Assembly: GCA_019455325.1 (NCBI GenBank)
Contig: JACFMQ010000012.1
Span: 33,031-97,030, forward strand
Origin: Rhodocyclaceae bacterium
GTDB lineage: Bacteria; Pseudomonadota; Gammaproteobacteria; Burkholderiales; Rhodocyclaceae
Direction of reading: 5' to 3'
DNA length: 64,000 nucleotides
Part shown: one piece after another, positions 36,012 through 46,858 of the stretch
Numbering within the stretch: position 1 is the first letter of the stretch
How the letters are laid out: every line of letters starts with the position of its first letter
Notes under the pieces: generated by a model
The model's database searches: none
Told to the model about the DNA's origin: nothing
The model's input: only the letters and a program-made list of their open reading frames with translations
Translations under genes and position numbers: made by a program

Positions 36012-36677
36012 ATGAACCTGCCGGACGGCTTGCTGGCCGGCGCGTGGACGACGGCCGCCTGGCTGATCTTCCTGCCCGTGTTCCTGCGCGTCGTCCGCCG
36101 GGCGCCCTGGCGGCGGCTGGCCGATTCCGGCCGGCTCAATGCCTGGCTCGGCGCCATTGTCGTCCTCATGCTGCTGTGGAGCATGAAGGCCGGGGTCAAG
36201 CCCGGCCTCTCGCTGCACCTGCTCGGCGCCGCCGTGCTCGTGCTCAGCTTCGGGCCCGGGCTGGCCTTCGTCGGCCTGTGCGCGGCGCTCTTCGGCGTCA
36301 CGCTCAACGGCGACGCCGGCTGGCAGAGCTACGCCGCCAACGCGCTGCTGATGGGCGGCGTCGGCGTGCTGGCGAGCAGCGGCGTGCTGCGCTTCAGCGA
36401 ACGCTTCCTGCCGCGCCAGCTCTTCGTCTATATCTTCGCCAACGGCTTCTTCGGCGCGGCGCTGGCGATCGTCGCCGTCGGCTTCGCCGGCTCGGCGGCG
36501 CTGGTCGCCGCCGGCGCCTACGGGGCCGACTACGTGCTCGGCGAATATCTGCCCTACGTCGGCCTGCTGGCTTTTGCCGAGGCCTGGCTGTCGGGCATGG
36601 CGGTGACGCTGTTCGTCATCTACCGCCCGCAGTGGGTCGCCACCTTCGACGATGCGCGCTACCTGGCCGACAGGTAG
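36012..36677 (+). CDS. CbiM/NikM-like energy-coupling membrane protein
   Basis: A 221-residue polytopic protein starting MNLPDGLL. This resembles the MHIPDG opening of CbiM/NikM substrate-binding permeases of cobalt/nickel ECF transporters, but it lacks the usual second histidine at that end. No CbiQ- or ATPase-type partner is adjacent. It lies 24 bases after etfA and 48 bases before the acyl-CoA dehydrogenase gene, so it is probably co-transcribed with beta-oxidation genes. Substrate unknown. Confidence 0.65.
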   Translation: MNLPDGLLAGAWTTAAWLIFLPVFLRVVRRAPWRRLADSGRLNAWLGAIVVLMLLWSMKAGVKPGLSLHLLGAAVLVLSFGPGLAFVGLCAALFGVTLNGDAGWQSYAANALLMGGVGVLASSGVLRFSERFLPRQLFVYIFANGFFGAALAIVAVGFAGSAALVAAGAYGADYVLGEYLPYVGLLAFAEAWLSGMAVTLFVIYRPQWVATFDDARYLADR

Positions 36678-36725
36678 CGTCGCCGTCAATCGAAACAACC
36701 ATACCAACCACAAGGAGAGCAGAAG

Positions 36726-38519
36726 ATGAGTGAATACATTGCACCGGTCCGCGACATGCGGTTCGTGCTCAAGGAGCTGGCAGGGCTCGAGCAGGTGTCG
36801 CAGTTGCCCGGCTGCGAAGAGGCGACGCCGGATCTGGTCGACGCCATCCTCGAAGAGGCGGCGAAGTTCGCCGAGGGCGTGCTGTCGCCGCTGAACGTTT
36901 CCGGCGACCGCGAGGGCGCCCGCTGGCACGACAAGCAGGTGACGCTGCCGAAGGGCTTCAAGGCGGCCTACGACCAGTTCGTCGAGAACGGCTGGTCGGC
37001 GCTCGCGTGCCATCAGGAGTTCGGCGGTCAGGGGCTGCCGCGCGTGGTCAACGCCTGCGTCACCGAGATGTGGAAGTCGGCCAACCACGCCTTCTCGCTG
37101 TGCCCGCTGCTCACTACCGGCGCCATCGAGGCGCTGGTGCTGGCCGGCTCGGACGAACTGAAGAAGACCTACCTGGAGAAGATGGTCGCCGGCACCTGGA
37201 CCGGCACGATGAACCTGACCGAGCCGAACGCCGGCTCCGACCTCGCCGCCGTGCGCAGCAAGGCCGAGCCGCAGGCCGACGGCAGCTACAAGGTCTTCGG
37301 CCAGAAGATCTTCATCACCTACGGCGAGCACGACCTCGCCGAGAACATCGTGCACCTCGTGCTGGCGCGCACGCCGACGGCGCCGGAGGGCGTCAAGGGC
37401 ATCTCGCTGTTCGTCGTGCCGAAGTTCCTGGTGAACGCCGACGGTTCGCTCGGCGCGCGCAACGATGCGTACTGCGTGTCGATCGAGCACAAGCTCGGCA
37501 TCCACGCCAGCCCGACGGCGGTGATGGCCTACGGCGACCACGGCGGTGCAGTCGGCTACCTGGTCGGCGAGGAGAACCGCGGCCTCGAATACATGTTCAT
37601 CATGATGAACGCCGCCCGCTTCGGCGTCGGCCTCGAAGGCATCGCCGACGGCGAGCGCGCCTACCAGCGCGCCGCGGCCTACGCCAAGGACCGCGTGCAG
37701 GGCACCGACATCGGCGTGCGCGGCGGCCCGAAGGTGGCGATCATCAACCATCCGGACGTGCGTCGCATGCTGATGAGCATGCGTTCGCAGGTCGAGGCGG
37801 CGCGCGCGCTGGCCTACGTCGTCGGCGCCGCGCACGACACAGGCATGCACCATCCCGACCCGGAGACGCGCAAGCAGAACCTGGCTTTCGTCGACCTGAT
37901 GATTCCGGTGGTCAAGGGCTGGAGCACCGAGATGGGCATCGAGGTCGCCTCGACCGGCGTGCAGGTGCACGGCGGCATGGGCTTCATCGAGGAAACCGGC
38001 GCCGCGCAGCACCTGCGCGACGTGCGCATCTCGGCGATCTACGAGGGCACCACCGGCATCCAGGCGAACGACCTGATCGGCCGCAAGATGGCGCGCGAAG
38101 GCGGCGCCACGATCAAGGCGGTGATCGGCCTGATGAAGCAGCTCGACGGCAAGCTGGCCGAGCAGAACGGCGAGCACTTCGCCGTCATCCGCCAGCGCTT
38201 CGCCGCCGGCGTCGCCGAGCTCGAAAGAGCGGCCGCCTGGATCGTCGGGAACTACGGCAAGGACGTGCGCGCGACCTCGGTCGGCGCCGTGCCCTTCCTC
38301 TGGCTGTGCGGCATCGTCGCCGGCGGCTGGCAGATGGCGCGCGCCGCGCTGATCGCGCAGGCGAAGATCGACGGCGGCGACAGCGATCCGTTCTATCCGG
38401 CCAAGATCGTCACCGCGCGCTTCTTCGCCGACCACCAACTGACCCGCGCGCAGGGGCTGGCGACGACCGTCGTCGAAGGCGCCGCCGGCGCGCTGGCGCT
38501 CGACGAATCGCTGTTCTGA
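36726..38519 (+). CDS. Acyl-CoA dehydrogenase, large (about 600-residue) type
   Basis: A 597-residue flavoprotein oxidising acyl-CoA to enoyl-CoA with ETF as acceptor. The N-terminal extension, the middle domain motif MNLTEPNAGSDLAAVR, the FAD-stacking region and the catalytic glutamate in IYEGTTGIQ are all present. An additional C-terminal domain is typical of the FadE/DmdC-like 600-residue group rather than the 380-residue short-chain enzymes. CAAGGAGA precedes the ATG. A CCATAC half-site (36699-36704), without its partner, lies just upstream. Ends at a terminator (38543-38568). Confidence 0.93.
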   Translation: MSEYIAPVRDMRFVLKELAGLEQVSQLPGCEEATPDLVDAILEEAAKFAEGVLSPLNVSGDREGARWHDKQVTLPKGFKAAYDQFVENGWSALACHQEFGGQGLPRVVNACVTEMWKSANHAFSLCPLLTTGAIEALVLAGSDELKKTYLEKMVAGTWTGTMNLTEPNAGSDLAAVRSKAEPQADGSYKVFGQKIFITYGEHDLAENIVHLVLARTPTAPEGVKGISLFVVPKFLVNADGSLGARNDAYCVSIEHKLGIHASPTAVMAYGDHGGAVGYLVGEENRGLEYMFIMMNAARFGVGLEGIADGERAYQRAAAYAKDRVQGTDIGVRGGPKVAIINHPDVRRMLMSMRSQVEAARALAYVVGAAHDTGMHHPDPETRKQNLAFVDLMIPVVKGWSTEMGIEVASTGVQVHGGMGFIEETGAAQHLRDVRISAIYEGTTGIQANDLIGRKMAREGGATIKAVIGLMKQLDGKLAEQNGEHFAVIRQRFAAGVAELERAAAWIVGNYGKDVRATSVGAVPFLWLCGIVAGGWQMARAALIAQAKIDGGDSDPFYPAKIVTARFFADHQLTRAQGLATTVVEGAAGALALDESLF

Positions 38520-38542
38520 CAGCAGCCGGTTCATCCCATGCA

Positions 38543-38568
38543 AAACGCCGCCCCTTGGGGCGGCGTTT
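38543..38568. terminator. Rho-independent terminator between convergent acyl-CoA dehydrogenase and ETF-QO genes
   Basis: AAACGCCGCCC pairs perfectly with GGGCGGCGTTT around a CTTG loop; A- and T-runs on either side allow use in both directions. It lies 23 bases after the dehydrogenase stop and 20 bases from the ETF-QO stop. Confidence 0.85.
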
Positions 38569-38588
38569 CTGCTTATGAGCGACGCGTC

Positions 38589-40235
38589 TCACATGTTCGG
38601 GTAGTTGGGCCCCTCGCCGCCCTGGGGCACGACCCAGACGATGTTCTGCGTCGGGTCCTTGATGTCGCAGGTCTTGCAGTGCACGCAGTTCTGCGCGTTG
38701 ATCTGCAGGCGCGCGTTCTGCCCCGATTCGTCGCGCACGATCTCATAGACCCCGGCCGGGCAGTAGCGCTGCTCCGGCGCGTCGTACTCGGCGAGGTTCA
38801 CCCGAATCGGCACCGACGCGTCCTTCAGCGTCAGGTGGCAGGGCTGGTCTTCCTCGTGGTTGGTGTTCGACAGGAATACCGACGACAGCCGGTCGAAGGA
38901 GACCACCCCGTCCGGCTTCGGGTAGTCGATCGGCCGATACTGCGCCGCCGGCTTCAGCTTGGCGTGGTCCGGCCCCGCATGGTGCAGCGTCCACGGCGCC
39001 TTGCCGCGGAACAGCATCTGGTCGATGCCGAACATCAGCCCGCCGAGGTGCAGCCCCTTGGCCATCCACGGCTTGAAGTTGCGCGCGCGATGCAGCTCCT
39101 CGTGCAGCCAGCTCGCCTCGAACTTCTCCGGGAAGGCGACCAGCTCGTCGCGCTGCCGTTCGGCCGCGAGCGCCGCGAAGCACGCCTCGGCGGCCAGCGA
39201 ACCGGACTTGATCGCGCAGTGCGAGCCCTTGATCCGGCTGGCGTTGAGAAAGCCGGCGTCGTCGCCGACCAGCACGCCGCCGGGGAAGGTCAGCCGGGGC
39301 AGCGACTGCAGCCCGCCGGCGGCGATGGCGCGCGCGCCGTAGGCGATGCGCTTGCCGCCTTCGAGGAAGCGGCGGATCGCCGGATGCGTCTTGAAGCGCT
39401 GGAACTCCTCGTAGGGCGAGAGGTACGGATTCTCGTAGCCGAGGCCGACGACGTAGCCGACGCTGACCTGATGGTTCTCCAGGTGGTAGAGGAAGCCGCC
39501 GCCGTAGGTGTCGGCTTCGAGCGGCCAGCCGCCGGTGTGGATGACCAGCCCTTCCTGGTGCTGCGCCGGGTCGATCTCCCACAGTTCCTTGAGGCCGATG
39601 CCGTAGACCTGCGGATCGCGGCCCGCGTCGAGCTTGAAATGCGCCTGCAACTGCTTGCCGAGGTGGCCGCGGCAGCCCTCGGCGAAGAAGGTGTACTTGG
39701 CGTGCAGCTCCATGCCAGGCTGGAAGGCCGGGCCTTCGCTGCCGTCCTTCAGCCGCCCCATGTCGCCGGTGGCGACGCCCTTGACGGCGCCCTTCTCGTC
39801 GAACAGCACCTCGGCGCCGGCAAAGCCGGCATAGACCTCGACGCCGAGCGCCTCGGCCTGCTGGCCGAGCCAGCGGCAGACGTTGCCGAGCGAGACGACG
39901 TAGTTGCCGTGGTTCTGGAAACAGTCCGGCAGCAGCAGGTTCGGCACCTGGCGGGCGCCGGTTTCGGAGAGGACGAGGAAGCGGTCTTCGCTGACCGGCG
40001 CATTGAGCGGGGCGCCGTCTTCCTTCCAGTTCGGGAACAGCTCGCCGATGGCGCGCGGGTCCATGACCGCGCCGGAGAGGATGTGGGCGCCGATCTCGGA
40101 GCCTTTTTCGATCAGGCAGACCGACACTTCGCAGCCGGCTTCGTTCGCCAGTTGCTTCAGCCGGATCGCCGACGCCAGCCCGGCCGGGCCGCCCCCGACC
40201 ACCAGCACGTCGAATTCCATCGCGTCGCGTTGCAT
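38589..40235 (-). CDS. Electron transfer flavoprotein-ubiquinone oxidoreductase
   Basis: A 548-residue membrane-associated enzyme feeding electrons from reduced ETF into the quinone pool. The N-terminal FAD motif is VVGGGPAGLASAIRLK. The four [4Fe-4S] cysteines sit in RYCPAGVYE and NCVHCKTCD near the C-terminus. The start at 40233-40235 has GAGGAGA upstream and begins the homology; an earlier in-frame ATG lies in the operator. Convergent with the acyl-CoA dehydrogenase and divergent from a thioesterase gene, with a TetR-type operator in the gap. Confidence 0.95.
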   Translation of the reverse strand: MQRDAMEFDVLVVGGGPAGLASAIRLKQLANEAGCEVSVCLIEKGSEIGAHILSGAVMDPRAIGELFPNWKEDGAPLNAPVSEDRFLVLSETGARQVPNLLLPDCFQNHGNYVVSLGNVCRWLGQQAEALGVEVYAGFAGAEVLFDEKGAVKGVATGDMGRLKDGSEGPAFQPGMELHAKYTFFAEGCRGHLGKQLQAHFKLDAGRDPQVYGIGLKELWEIDPAQHQEGLVIHTGGWPLEADTYGGGFLYHLENHQVSVGYVVGLGYENPYLSPYEEFQRFKTHPAIRRFLEGGKRIAYGARAIAAGGLQSLPRLTFPGGVLVGDDAGFLNASRIKGSHCAIKSGSLAAEACFAALAAERQRDELVAFPEKFEASWLHEELHRARNFKPWMAKGLHLGGLMFGIDQMLFRGKAPWTLHHAGPDHAKLKPAAQYRPIDYPKPDGVVSFDRLSSVFLSNTNHEEDQPCHLTLKDASVPIRVNLAEYDAPEQRYCPAGVYEIVRDESGQNARLQINAQNCVHCKTCDIKDPTQNIVWVVPQGGEGPNYPNM

Positions 40236-40275
40236 GTTCTCTCTCCTCGAATTTTTGTTATGCTGCACAACAAGA

Positions 40276-40293
40276 CAATACGCCAACGTATGG
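40276..40293. promoter_or_regulatory. TetR-type operator in the ETF-QO/thioesterase gap
   Basis: CAATAC-GCCAAC-GTATGG matches the palindrome CCATAC-N6-GTATGG found upstream of etfB in 11 of 12 specified positions. It lies 41 bases before the ETF-QO start and the same distance before the thioesterase start, a position suited to controlling both. A -10-like CATAAC for the leftward gene lies next to it. Confidence 0.65.
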
Positions 40294-40333
40294 TAGCAAA
40301 TTTCCGCAACCGATCAAGTACGGGAGTCAGGAC

Positions 40334-40759
40334 ATGGAGACGGAACGCCCGCAGCAAGCGCTTCACCGCAAACTGGTACGGACCAGCCTCATCCCCATCC
40401 GCTGGGGCGACATGGACGCCTACGGCCACGTCAACAACACCATCTACTTCCGCTACATGGAGCAGGCGCGCTGCGAATGGCTGGAGGCGCTCGGCTACAA
40501 GGTGGCGCCGGAGGGGCATGCGCCGGTGATCATCAACGCGTCGTGCACCTTCCTCGTGCCGATGACCTATCCGGGCACCGTCGAGATCCGCCTGTTCGCC
40601 GGGCACGTCGGCCGTTCCAGCGTGGAGACGCACTACGAGCTGCGCCTCGTCGGCGAGGATACCCTGTATTCCGAGGGCGCCGCCAAGATCGTCTGGATGG
40701 ACGCGGTCACCGGCAAGTCGGTGCCGATTCCGGACGCGCTGCGCGCGGCGGTGTCCTAA
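40334..40759 (+). CDS. Acyl-CoA thioesterase, hot-dog fold (4HBT family)
   Basis: A 141-residue hot-dog protein. The family motif [23 protein letters not shown] carries the catalytic Asp ([11 protein letters not shown]) and is typical of YbgC/4HBT-like thioesterases, which hydrolyse acyl-CoA. It starts divergently from ETF-QO behind a shared operator and is followed after 23 bases by acetoacetyl-CoA synthetase, with which it forms a short operon. The preferred acyl chain cannot be told. Confidence 0.88.
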   Translation: METERPQQALHRKLVRTSLIPIRWGDMDAYGHVNNTIYFRYMEQARCEWLEALGYKVAPEGHAPVIINASCTFLVPMTYPGTVEIRLFAGHVGRSSVETHYELRLVGEDTLYSEGAAKIVWMDAVTGKSVPIPDALRAAVS

Positions 40760-40782
40760 GAAGAAAAAGAATGGAGGAGACG

Positions 40783-42756
<1,974 letters not shown>

Positions 42757-42885
42757 GACGGCTTGCCGGGCGCCGGCGGCCGGCGTAAAAAGGCGGTATC
42801 CTGGCCGCATTTCCGCGCCGGGTCTGGGCGCCCGGCGGCACCGCCGGCGCACGTCGACGACCGATTCCCCAGAGGAGGCACGACC

Positions 42886-43437
42886 ATGGCGAACCTCAAG
42901 TTTCTCGGCATCTCCGGCAGCCTGCGCCGGCAATCCTGCAACTCCGGCCTGCTGCGCTCGGCGCGCGCGCAACTGCCGCCGGAGGTGACGATGGAGTTCG
43001 CCGATCTCTCCGACATTCCCTTCTACAACCAGGACATCGCCGGGAGACCCGCGCCGGTGGCGCGCGTGCTGGCGCAGATCGGCGCCGCCGACGCGCTGGT
43101 GCTGGCCTGCGCCGAATACAACTACTCGATGGCGCCGGCGCTGAAGAACATCCTCGACTGGGCCTCGCGCGAGCCGGACAACGCGCTGCTCGCCGGCAAG
43201 CCGGCGGCGCTGATGGGCGCCGGCGGCGGCATGGGCACCTCGCGCGCGCAGTACCACCTGCGGCAGGTCTGCGTGTTCCTCGACCTGCATCCGCTGAACC
43301 GGCCGGAAGTGTTCGCCAACGCCTTTGCCGGCGCCTTTGACGCCGACGGCAACCTGGTCGACGAGAAGATCGCCGGCCTCGTCGCCGCGCAGATGAAGGC
43401 GCTGGCCGCGTGGACGCGGCAACTCAGGGCCGGCTGA
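42886..43437 (+). CDS. NADPH-dependent FMN reductase (ChrR/azoreductase-like)
   Basis: A 183-residue flavodoxin-fold protein. The FMN phosphate loop is GISGSLRRQSCNSGLL, and the second signature is CAEYNYSMAPALKNILDWASR. Such enzymes reduce quinones, chromate or azo compounds with NAD(P)H; the physiological substrate is not fixed. AGAGGAGG precedes the ATG. A possible -10 (TATCCT near 42799) in the 129-base gap suggests its own promoter. Confidence 0.9.
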   Translation: MANLKFLGISGSLRRQSCNSGLLRSARAQLPPEVTMEFADLSDIPFYNQDIAGRPAPVARVLAQIGAADALVLACAEYNYSMAPALKNILDWASREPDNALLAGKPAALMGAGGGMGTSRAQYHLRQVCVFLDLHPLNRPEVFANAFAGAFDADGNLVDEKIAGLVAAQMKALAAWTRQLRAG

Positions 43438-43512
43438 GCGGGCCGGGAGAAGAAACGGGGCAGGAAGCGCGGCGGCGAACGCGCCGCCGCCGCGCGGCCG
43501 CAAGCAGCGGAA

Positions 43513-43725
43513 TCATTGCGGCGGGTCGTCCTCGTCGCGCGCTTCCGAATCGAGCTTGTCGCCGATCGGGTCGTCGGCGTCGACCGTCAGCACCGCCAGC
43601 ATCAGCATCAGCAGCGGAAACAGCGTCATCGCCACGGCGTCGAGGGAGCCGGTGCCGACGGCCATGATCGCGGGCAGCACCAGCATGCCCGTGCCGAGGA
43701 ACTGCATCAGGGGTTCTTTCGCCAT
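43513..43725 (-). CDS. Small membrane protein of unknown function
   Basis: A 70-residue protein starting MAKEPLMQFLGTGML. Two short hydrophobic segments (about 8-24 and 28-46) are followed by a strongly acidic tail ending DEARDEDDPPQ-like. I do not recognise a family. The start at 43723-43725 is supported by GGGAGG about seven bases upstream. It is convergent with the FMN reductase and stands alone; the 174 bases between it and yjbQ hold no gene. Confidence 0.55.
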   Translation of the reverse strand: MAKEPLMQFLGTGMLVLPAIMAVGTGSLDAVAMTLFPLLMLMLAVLTVDADDPIGDKLDSEARDEDDPPQ

Positions 43726-43899
43726 GTCGGCCTCCCTGCCGCGCCGTTGCGGCGCTCGTCGTACGTTTCGGGGGCGGCCCGCAGGCCGGGACGGGCGCAT
43801 CGGAAAAACGACGGACCCTCGATCGATTGGTTGATGGGCAAGCGGCGAAGTTCCTGCTCATCAGGATTTTCTATCGCGGCGTGATGCCGCGGGCCGCGT

Positions 43900-44313
43900 T
43901 CAGCCGAGCAGCGTGACGACGACCTCGCGCCGGTGTCCGTGCGCGCGATGCTCGAACAGGTAGAGGCCCTGCCAGGTGCCGAGCAGCAGCCGGCCGTCGG
44001 CGAAGGGCACGGAAACCGAGACGCCGGTGAGCAGCGCGCGCGCATGCGCCGCCATGTCGTCGTCGCCCTCCAGATCGTGGCGGTAGGCCGGGTCGCCGTC
44101 CGGCGCCCAGCGCCGCAGCAGCGTTTCCAGATCGCGGCGCACCGACGGGTCGGCGTTCTCGGTGATCGCCAGCCCGCAACTGGTGTGGCGGACGAAGACG
44201 TGAGCGACGCCGCGGCCGATGCCGGAGCGGCGCACCAGCGCCGCCACTTCGCCGCCGATGTCCAGCGATTCGCGGCCGCGCGTGCTGAAGGCGAGAACGT
44301 GCTGTTCGGTCAT
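43900..44313 (-). CDS. yjbQ: YjbQ (UPF0047) family protein
   Basis: A 137-residue protein with the family motifs VFVRHTSCGLAITENADP and YRHDLEGDDDMAAHARA, then GTWQGLYLFEHRAHGHRR near the end; the conserved His and Asp/Glu form the likely metal site. E. coli YjbQ has weak thiamine-phosphate-synthase-like activity; the main role is not settled. Its start overlaps the stop of the beta-propeller gene as ATGA, so it is the third gene of a coupled operon. Confidence 0.88.
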   Translation of the reverse strand: MTEQHVLAFSTRGRESLDIGGEVAALVRRSGIGRGVAHVFVRHTSCGLAITENADPSVRRDLETLLRRWAPDGDPAYRHDLEGDDDMAAHARALLTGVSVSVPFADGRLLLGTWQGLYLFEHRAHGHRREVVVTLLG

Positions 44314-45254
44314 TCCGGCGTGCCTGTCGGCGCTTCGGGGCAAGCGGCCCCGTCGATCGCCGCCTGCGCCAGGTAGATGGCGGTCTTCCCTTCGTGCGAG
44401 GAGTAGTAGCTGACCCACAGGCGGCCGTCGTGCAGCGCGAGGCCGGCATAGCTGGTGTCGCCGCCGGAGGGCAGCGCCAGCGCTTCCGTCAGCGTCGCCG
44501 CGGCGGGGTCGATGCGGCAGAGCGAGGTCCTGACCCGGCGGTCATGCAGCCGCACCGCGGCGACCGCGGTCCCGTCCGGCAGGATCAGCATGTGCGGCCC
44601 GCCGATGCGCACGCCGAGATCCTGCCATTGCCACGCCGCGTAAGGCGGGCGGGCCGTGCCCCAGAGCCCGGAGTTCGGCCTGTCGTCGCGGCGCAGCAGG
44701 CAATGGGCGACGTCGCCGCGGAAGGCCAGCGCGCTTTCGTTCGGAAAACCGCCGGTGAACGCGTCGTCGCCGATCGGCGCGAACTGCGTCCCGTCGTCGC
44801 TGCGGTAGAGGCGGATGCGCTCGTAGTCCCGGCAGTCGTAGCCGAGCGTATAGGCGCTGCCCGCGTGCCAGGTGACGCGCCACAGCCAGAAATCCGGGTC
44901 GCCGATGCGCTGCGGCCCGTCCCAGGACGCGCCGTCGCGCGAGAACCAGGCCAGGGAGCGGAACGTGCAGTCGGACGGGTCGTGCAGGCGTGCCCCGGCG
45001 ACCAGCATCAGCCGCCCGTCGGGCGCGACCGACAGCTTCGGATCGCGCAGATCGGCGTCGGGCGCGGCGATGCGCGCGCGCGAGGCCCAGCGCCGGCCGT
45101 CGGGCGAGGCGATGAGGCGCAGGGCGCCGTCGGCGGACATGTGGTTTTCGCCCTCGCGGAACACGCACAGCCATTCGCCGGCGAAGCGGATCAGATCGGT
45201 GAAGGCGTTGTGCGGCGCCTCGTCCCATATCCTGGCGGCGTCGATCAGCCTCAT
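44310..45254 (-). CDS. Sialidase-like beta-propeller protein
   Basis: A 314-residue protein built of repeating propeller blades with Asp-box-like turns ([27 protein letters not shown]) and an N-terminal FREGENH. This looks like the sialidase/BNR fold, perhaps a glycoside hydrolase, but I see no signal peptide and not the full arginine triad, so the activity is open. It overlaps its neighbours by four bases on both sides (DMT transporter upstream, YjbQ downstream), which shows close coupling. Confidence 0.7.
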   Translation of the reverse strand: MRLIDAARIWDEAPHNAFTDLIRFAGEWLCVFREGENHMSADGALRLIASPDGRRWASRARIAAPDADLRDPKLSVAPDGRLMLVAGARLHDPSDCTFRSLAWFSRDGASWDGPQRIGDPDFWLWRVTWHAGSAYTLGYDCRDYERIRLYRSDDGTQFAPIGDDAFTGGFPNESALAFRGDVAHCLLRRDDRPNSGLWGTARPPYAAWQWQDLGVRIGGPHMLILPDGTAVAAVRLHDRRVRTSLCRIDPAAATLTEALALPSGGDTSYAGLALHDGRLWVSYYSSHEGKTAIYLAQAAIDGAACPEAPTGTPE

Positions 45255-46171
45255 TGTCCGCCTCCCTTCGCCGCCGGCCGCTGCGGCAGGTTGACCAGCA
45301 GGATGCCCGCCGCCACGCAGCCGGCGGCGAAGAGGAAGCTCGGCGTCAGCGGGTCACCGAGCAGGAACACGCCGAAGGCGACGCCGAACAGCGGCGTCAG
45401 GAAGGAAAAGACCACCAGCCGGCCGAAGAGGTAGGTCTGCAGCAGCCAGAACCAGGCGAGATAGCTGGCGAAGGCGACGATCGCGCCCTGGTAGGCGAGC
45501 GCCAGCAGCACCGGCGGGCTCAGCGCCGCCGGCAGCGTGAAGCCGGTTTCGCCGACGAGCGACGAGAGCGGCAGCATCAGCGCCGCCGAGACGGCGAGCT
45601 GGTACCACAGCACCTTGGTGGCGCTGATGCGGGCGAGGCCGCTGGCGCGGATGAGCACGGTGGTCGCCGCCCAGCCGACGGCGGCGAGGAGGCCGAACAG
45701 GTCGCCGAGGAAGGTGTCGGCACCGCTGCCGCCTTCGCCGAGGAAGCCGGCGGCCAGCCCGGCGAAGGCCAGCGCGATGCCGGAGAAATGCCGCCAGGCC
45801 AGCCGCTCGCCGGGCACGAACCAGTGCAGGCCGAGGACGGTGAAGCACGGCGCGGTATAGAGGAAGACGACCATGCGCGAGGCGGTGGTGTGCGCCAGCC
45901 CGGCGTAGATGAAGGCGAATTCCAGCGCGAACAGGGCGCCGACGAAGAGCCCCATGCGCAGCGTGCCGTCGCTCCGGAACAGCGGCAGGCCGCGCCAGCG
46001 CGCCCACAGCGTCAGCAGCGCCAGGCCGGCGAGCGAGCGCAGGCCGGACTGCAGCAGCGGGCTGACGCCGGCGATGGCGACCTTGATGGTGATCTGCTGG
46101 AAGCCCCAGATCACGCAGAGCAGGATCATCAGGGCGAAGGCGGAGGCGCCGGGCAGGGTGCGTGCGGTCAT
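45251..46171 (-). CDS. DMT-family (EamA) transporter
   Basis: A 306-residue membrane protein with ten helices in two EamA repeats ([20 protein letters not shown] first; [18 protein letters not shown] starts the second). It probably exports a small metabolite. First gene of a three-gene operon with the propeller protein and YjbQ. The ATG at 46169-46171 begins the homology. It is divergent from lexA, and the SOS box lies 33 bases upstream of its start, so LexA could influence it too. Confidence 0.87.
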   Translation of the reverse strand: MTARTLPGASAFALMILLCVIWGFQQITIKVAIAGVSPLLQSGLRSLAGLALLTLWARWRGLPLFRSDGTLRMGLFVGALFALEFAFIYAGLAHTTASRMVVFLYTAPCFTVLGLHWFVPGERLAWRHFSGIALAFAGLAAGFLGEGGSGADTFLGDLFGLLAAVGWAATTVLIRASGLARISATKVLWYQLAVSAALMLPLSSLVGETGFTLPAALSPPVLLALAYQGAIVAFASYLAWFWLLQTYLFGRLVVFSFLTPLFGVAFGVFLLGDPLTPSFLFAAGCVAAGILLVNLPQRPAAKGGGQ

Positions 46172-46203
46172 CGTCGTCGGGGAGCTTGCTTTTTCGTTGA
46201 TTG

Positions 46204-46219
46204 CTGTATAAAAATACAG
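46204..46219. promoter_or_regulatory. SOS box (LexA operator)
   Basis: CTGTATAAAAATACAG matches the E. coli-type SOS consensus CTGT-N8-ACAG exactly in its outer bases, with an AT-rich centre. It lies 37 bases upstream of the lexA ATG, as expected for autoregulation, and also faces the divergent DMT transporter gene. Confidence 0.9.
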
Positions 46220-46255
46220 CATGTAATTGTTTCCAGCATTCCGGAGATTGCGATC

Positions 46256-46858
46256 ATGGCGAAGCTTACCCCCAGGCAGCAGGAAATCCTCGATTTCATC
46301 CGCAACACCGTCGAGATGCTCGGCGCGCCGCCGACGCGCGCGGAAATCTCGGCGGCCTTCGGCTTCGCCTCGCCGAACGCCGCCGAGGAGCACCTCAAGG
46401 CGCTCGCCAAGAAGGGCAGCATCGTACTCGAACCCGGCGCCGCGCGCGGCATCCGGCTGGTCGAACAGCTCGGCCTGCCGCTGGTCGGCACGGTCGCCGC
46501 CGGCAGCCCGATCCTCGCCGTCGAGAACGTGCTCGGCCGCTACGCGCTCGACGCGCACCTGTTCTCGCCGCGCGCCGATTTCCTGCTGCGCGTGCGCGGC
46601 CTCTCGATGATCAACGCCGGCATCTTCGACGGCGACCTGCTCGCCGTGCACCGCACGCCGGATGCGCGCGACGGCCAGATCGTCGTCGCCCGCCTGCAGG
46701 AGGAGGTGACGGTCAAGCGTCTGCGCCGGCACGGCCCGGTCGTCGAACTGATCGCCGAGAATCCGGACTTCGATCCGATCATCGTCGACACGCGCAAGGA
46801 AGAGGTCGCCATCGAGGGCGTCGCCGTCGGCCTGATCCGGGGCAGCGAGGCGCTCTGA
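46256..46858 (+). CDS. lexA: LexA repressor
   Basis: A 200-residue SOS repressor. The winged helix DNA-binding domain covers residues 1-65 ([19 protein letters not shown], then [23 protein letters not shown]). The self-cleavage site is Ala82-Gly83, and the catalytic dyad is Ser117 (GLSM) and Lys154 (TVKR). RecA filaments trigger its cleavage after DNA damage. A perfect SOS box precedes it. Its stop overlaps the imuA start by one base, so the repressor is co-transcribed with the mutagenesis gene and both are induced by damage. Confidence 0.96.
   Translation: MAKLTPRQQEILDFIRNTVEMLGAPPTRAEISAAFGFASPNAAEEHLKALAKKGSIVLEPGAARGIRLVEQLGLPLVGTVAAGSPILAVENVLGRYALDAHLFSPRADFLLRVRGLSMINAGIFDGDLLAVHRTPDARDGQIVVARLQEEVTVKRLRRHGPVVELIAENPDFDPIIVDTRKEEVAIEGVAVGLIRGSEAL

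Noticed and set aside
34857-38543. A 1228-codon open frame on the minus strand
   Set aside because: It is the antisense shadow of etfB, etfA, the CbiM-like gene and the acyl-CoA dehydrogenase, all clearly recognisable families on the plus strand.
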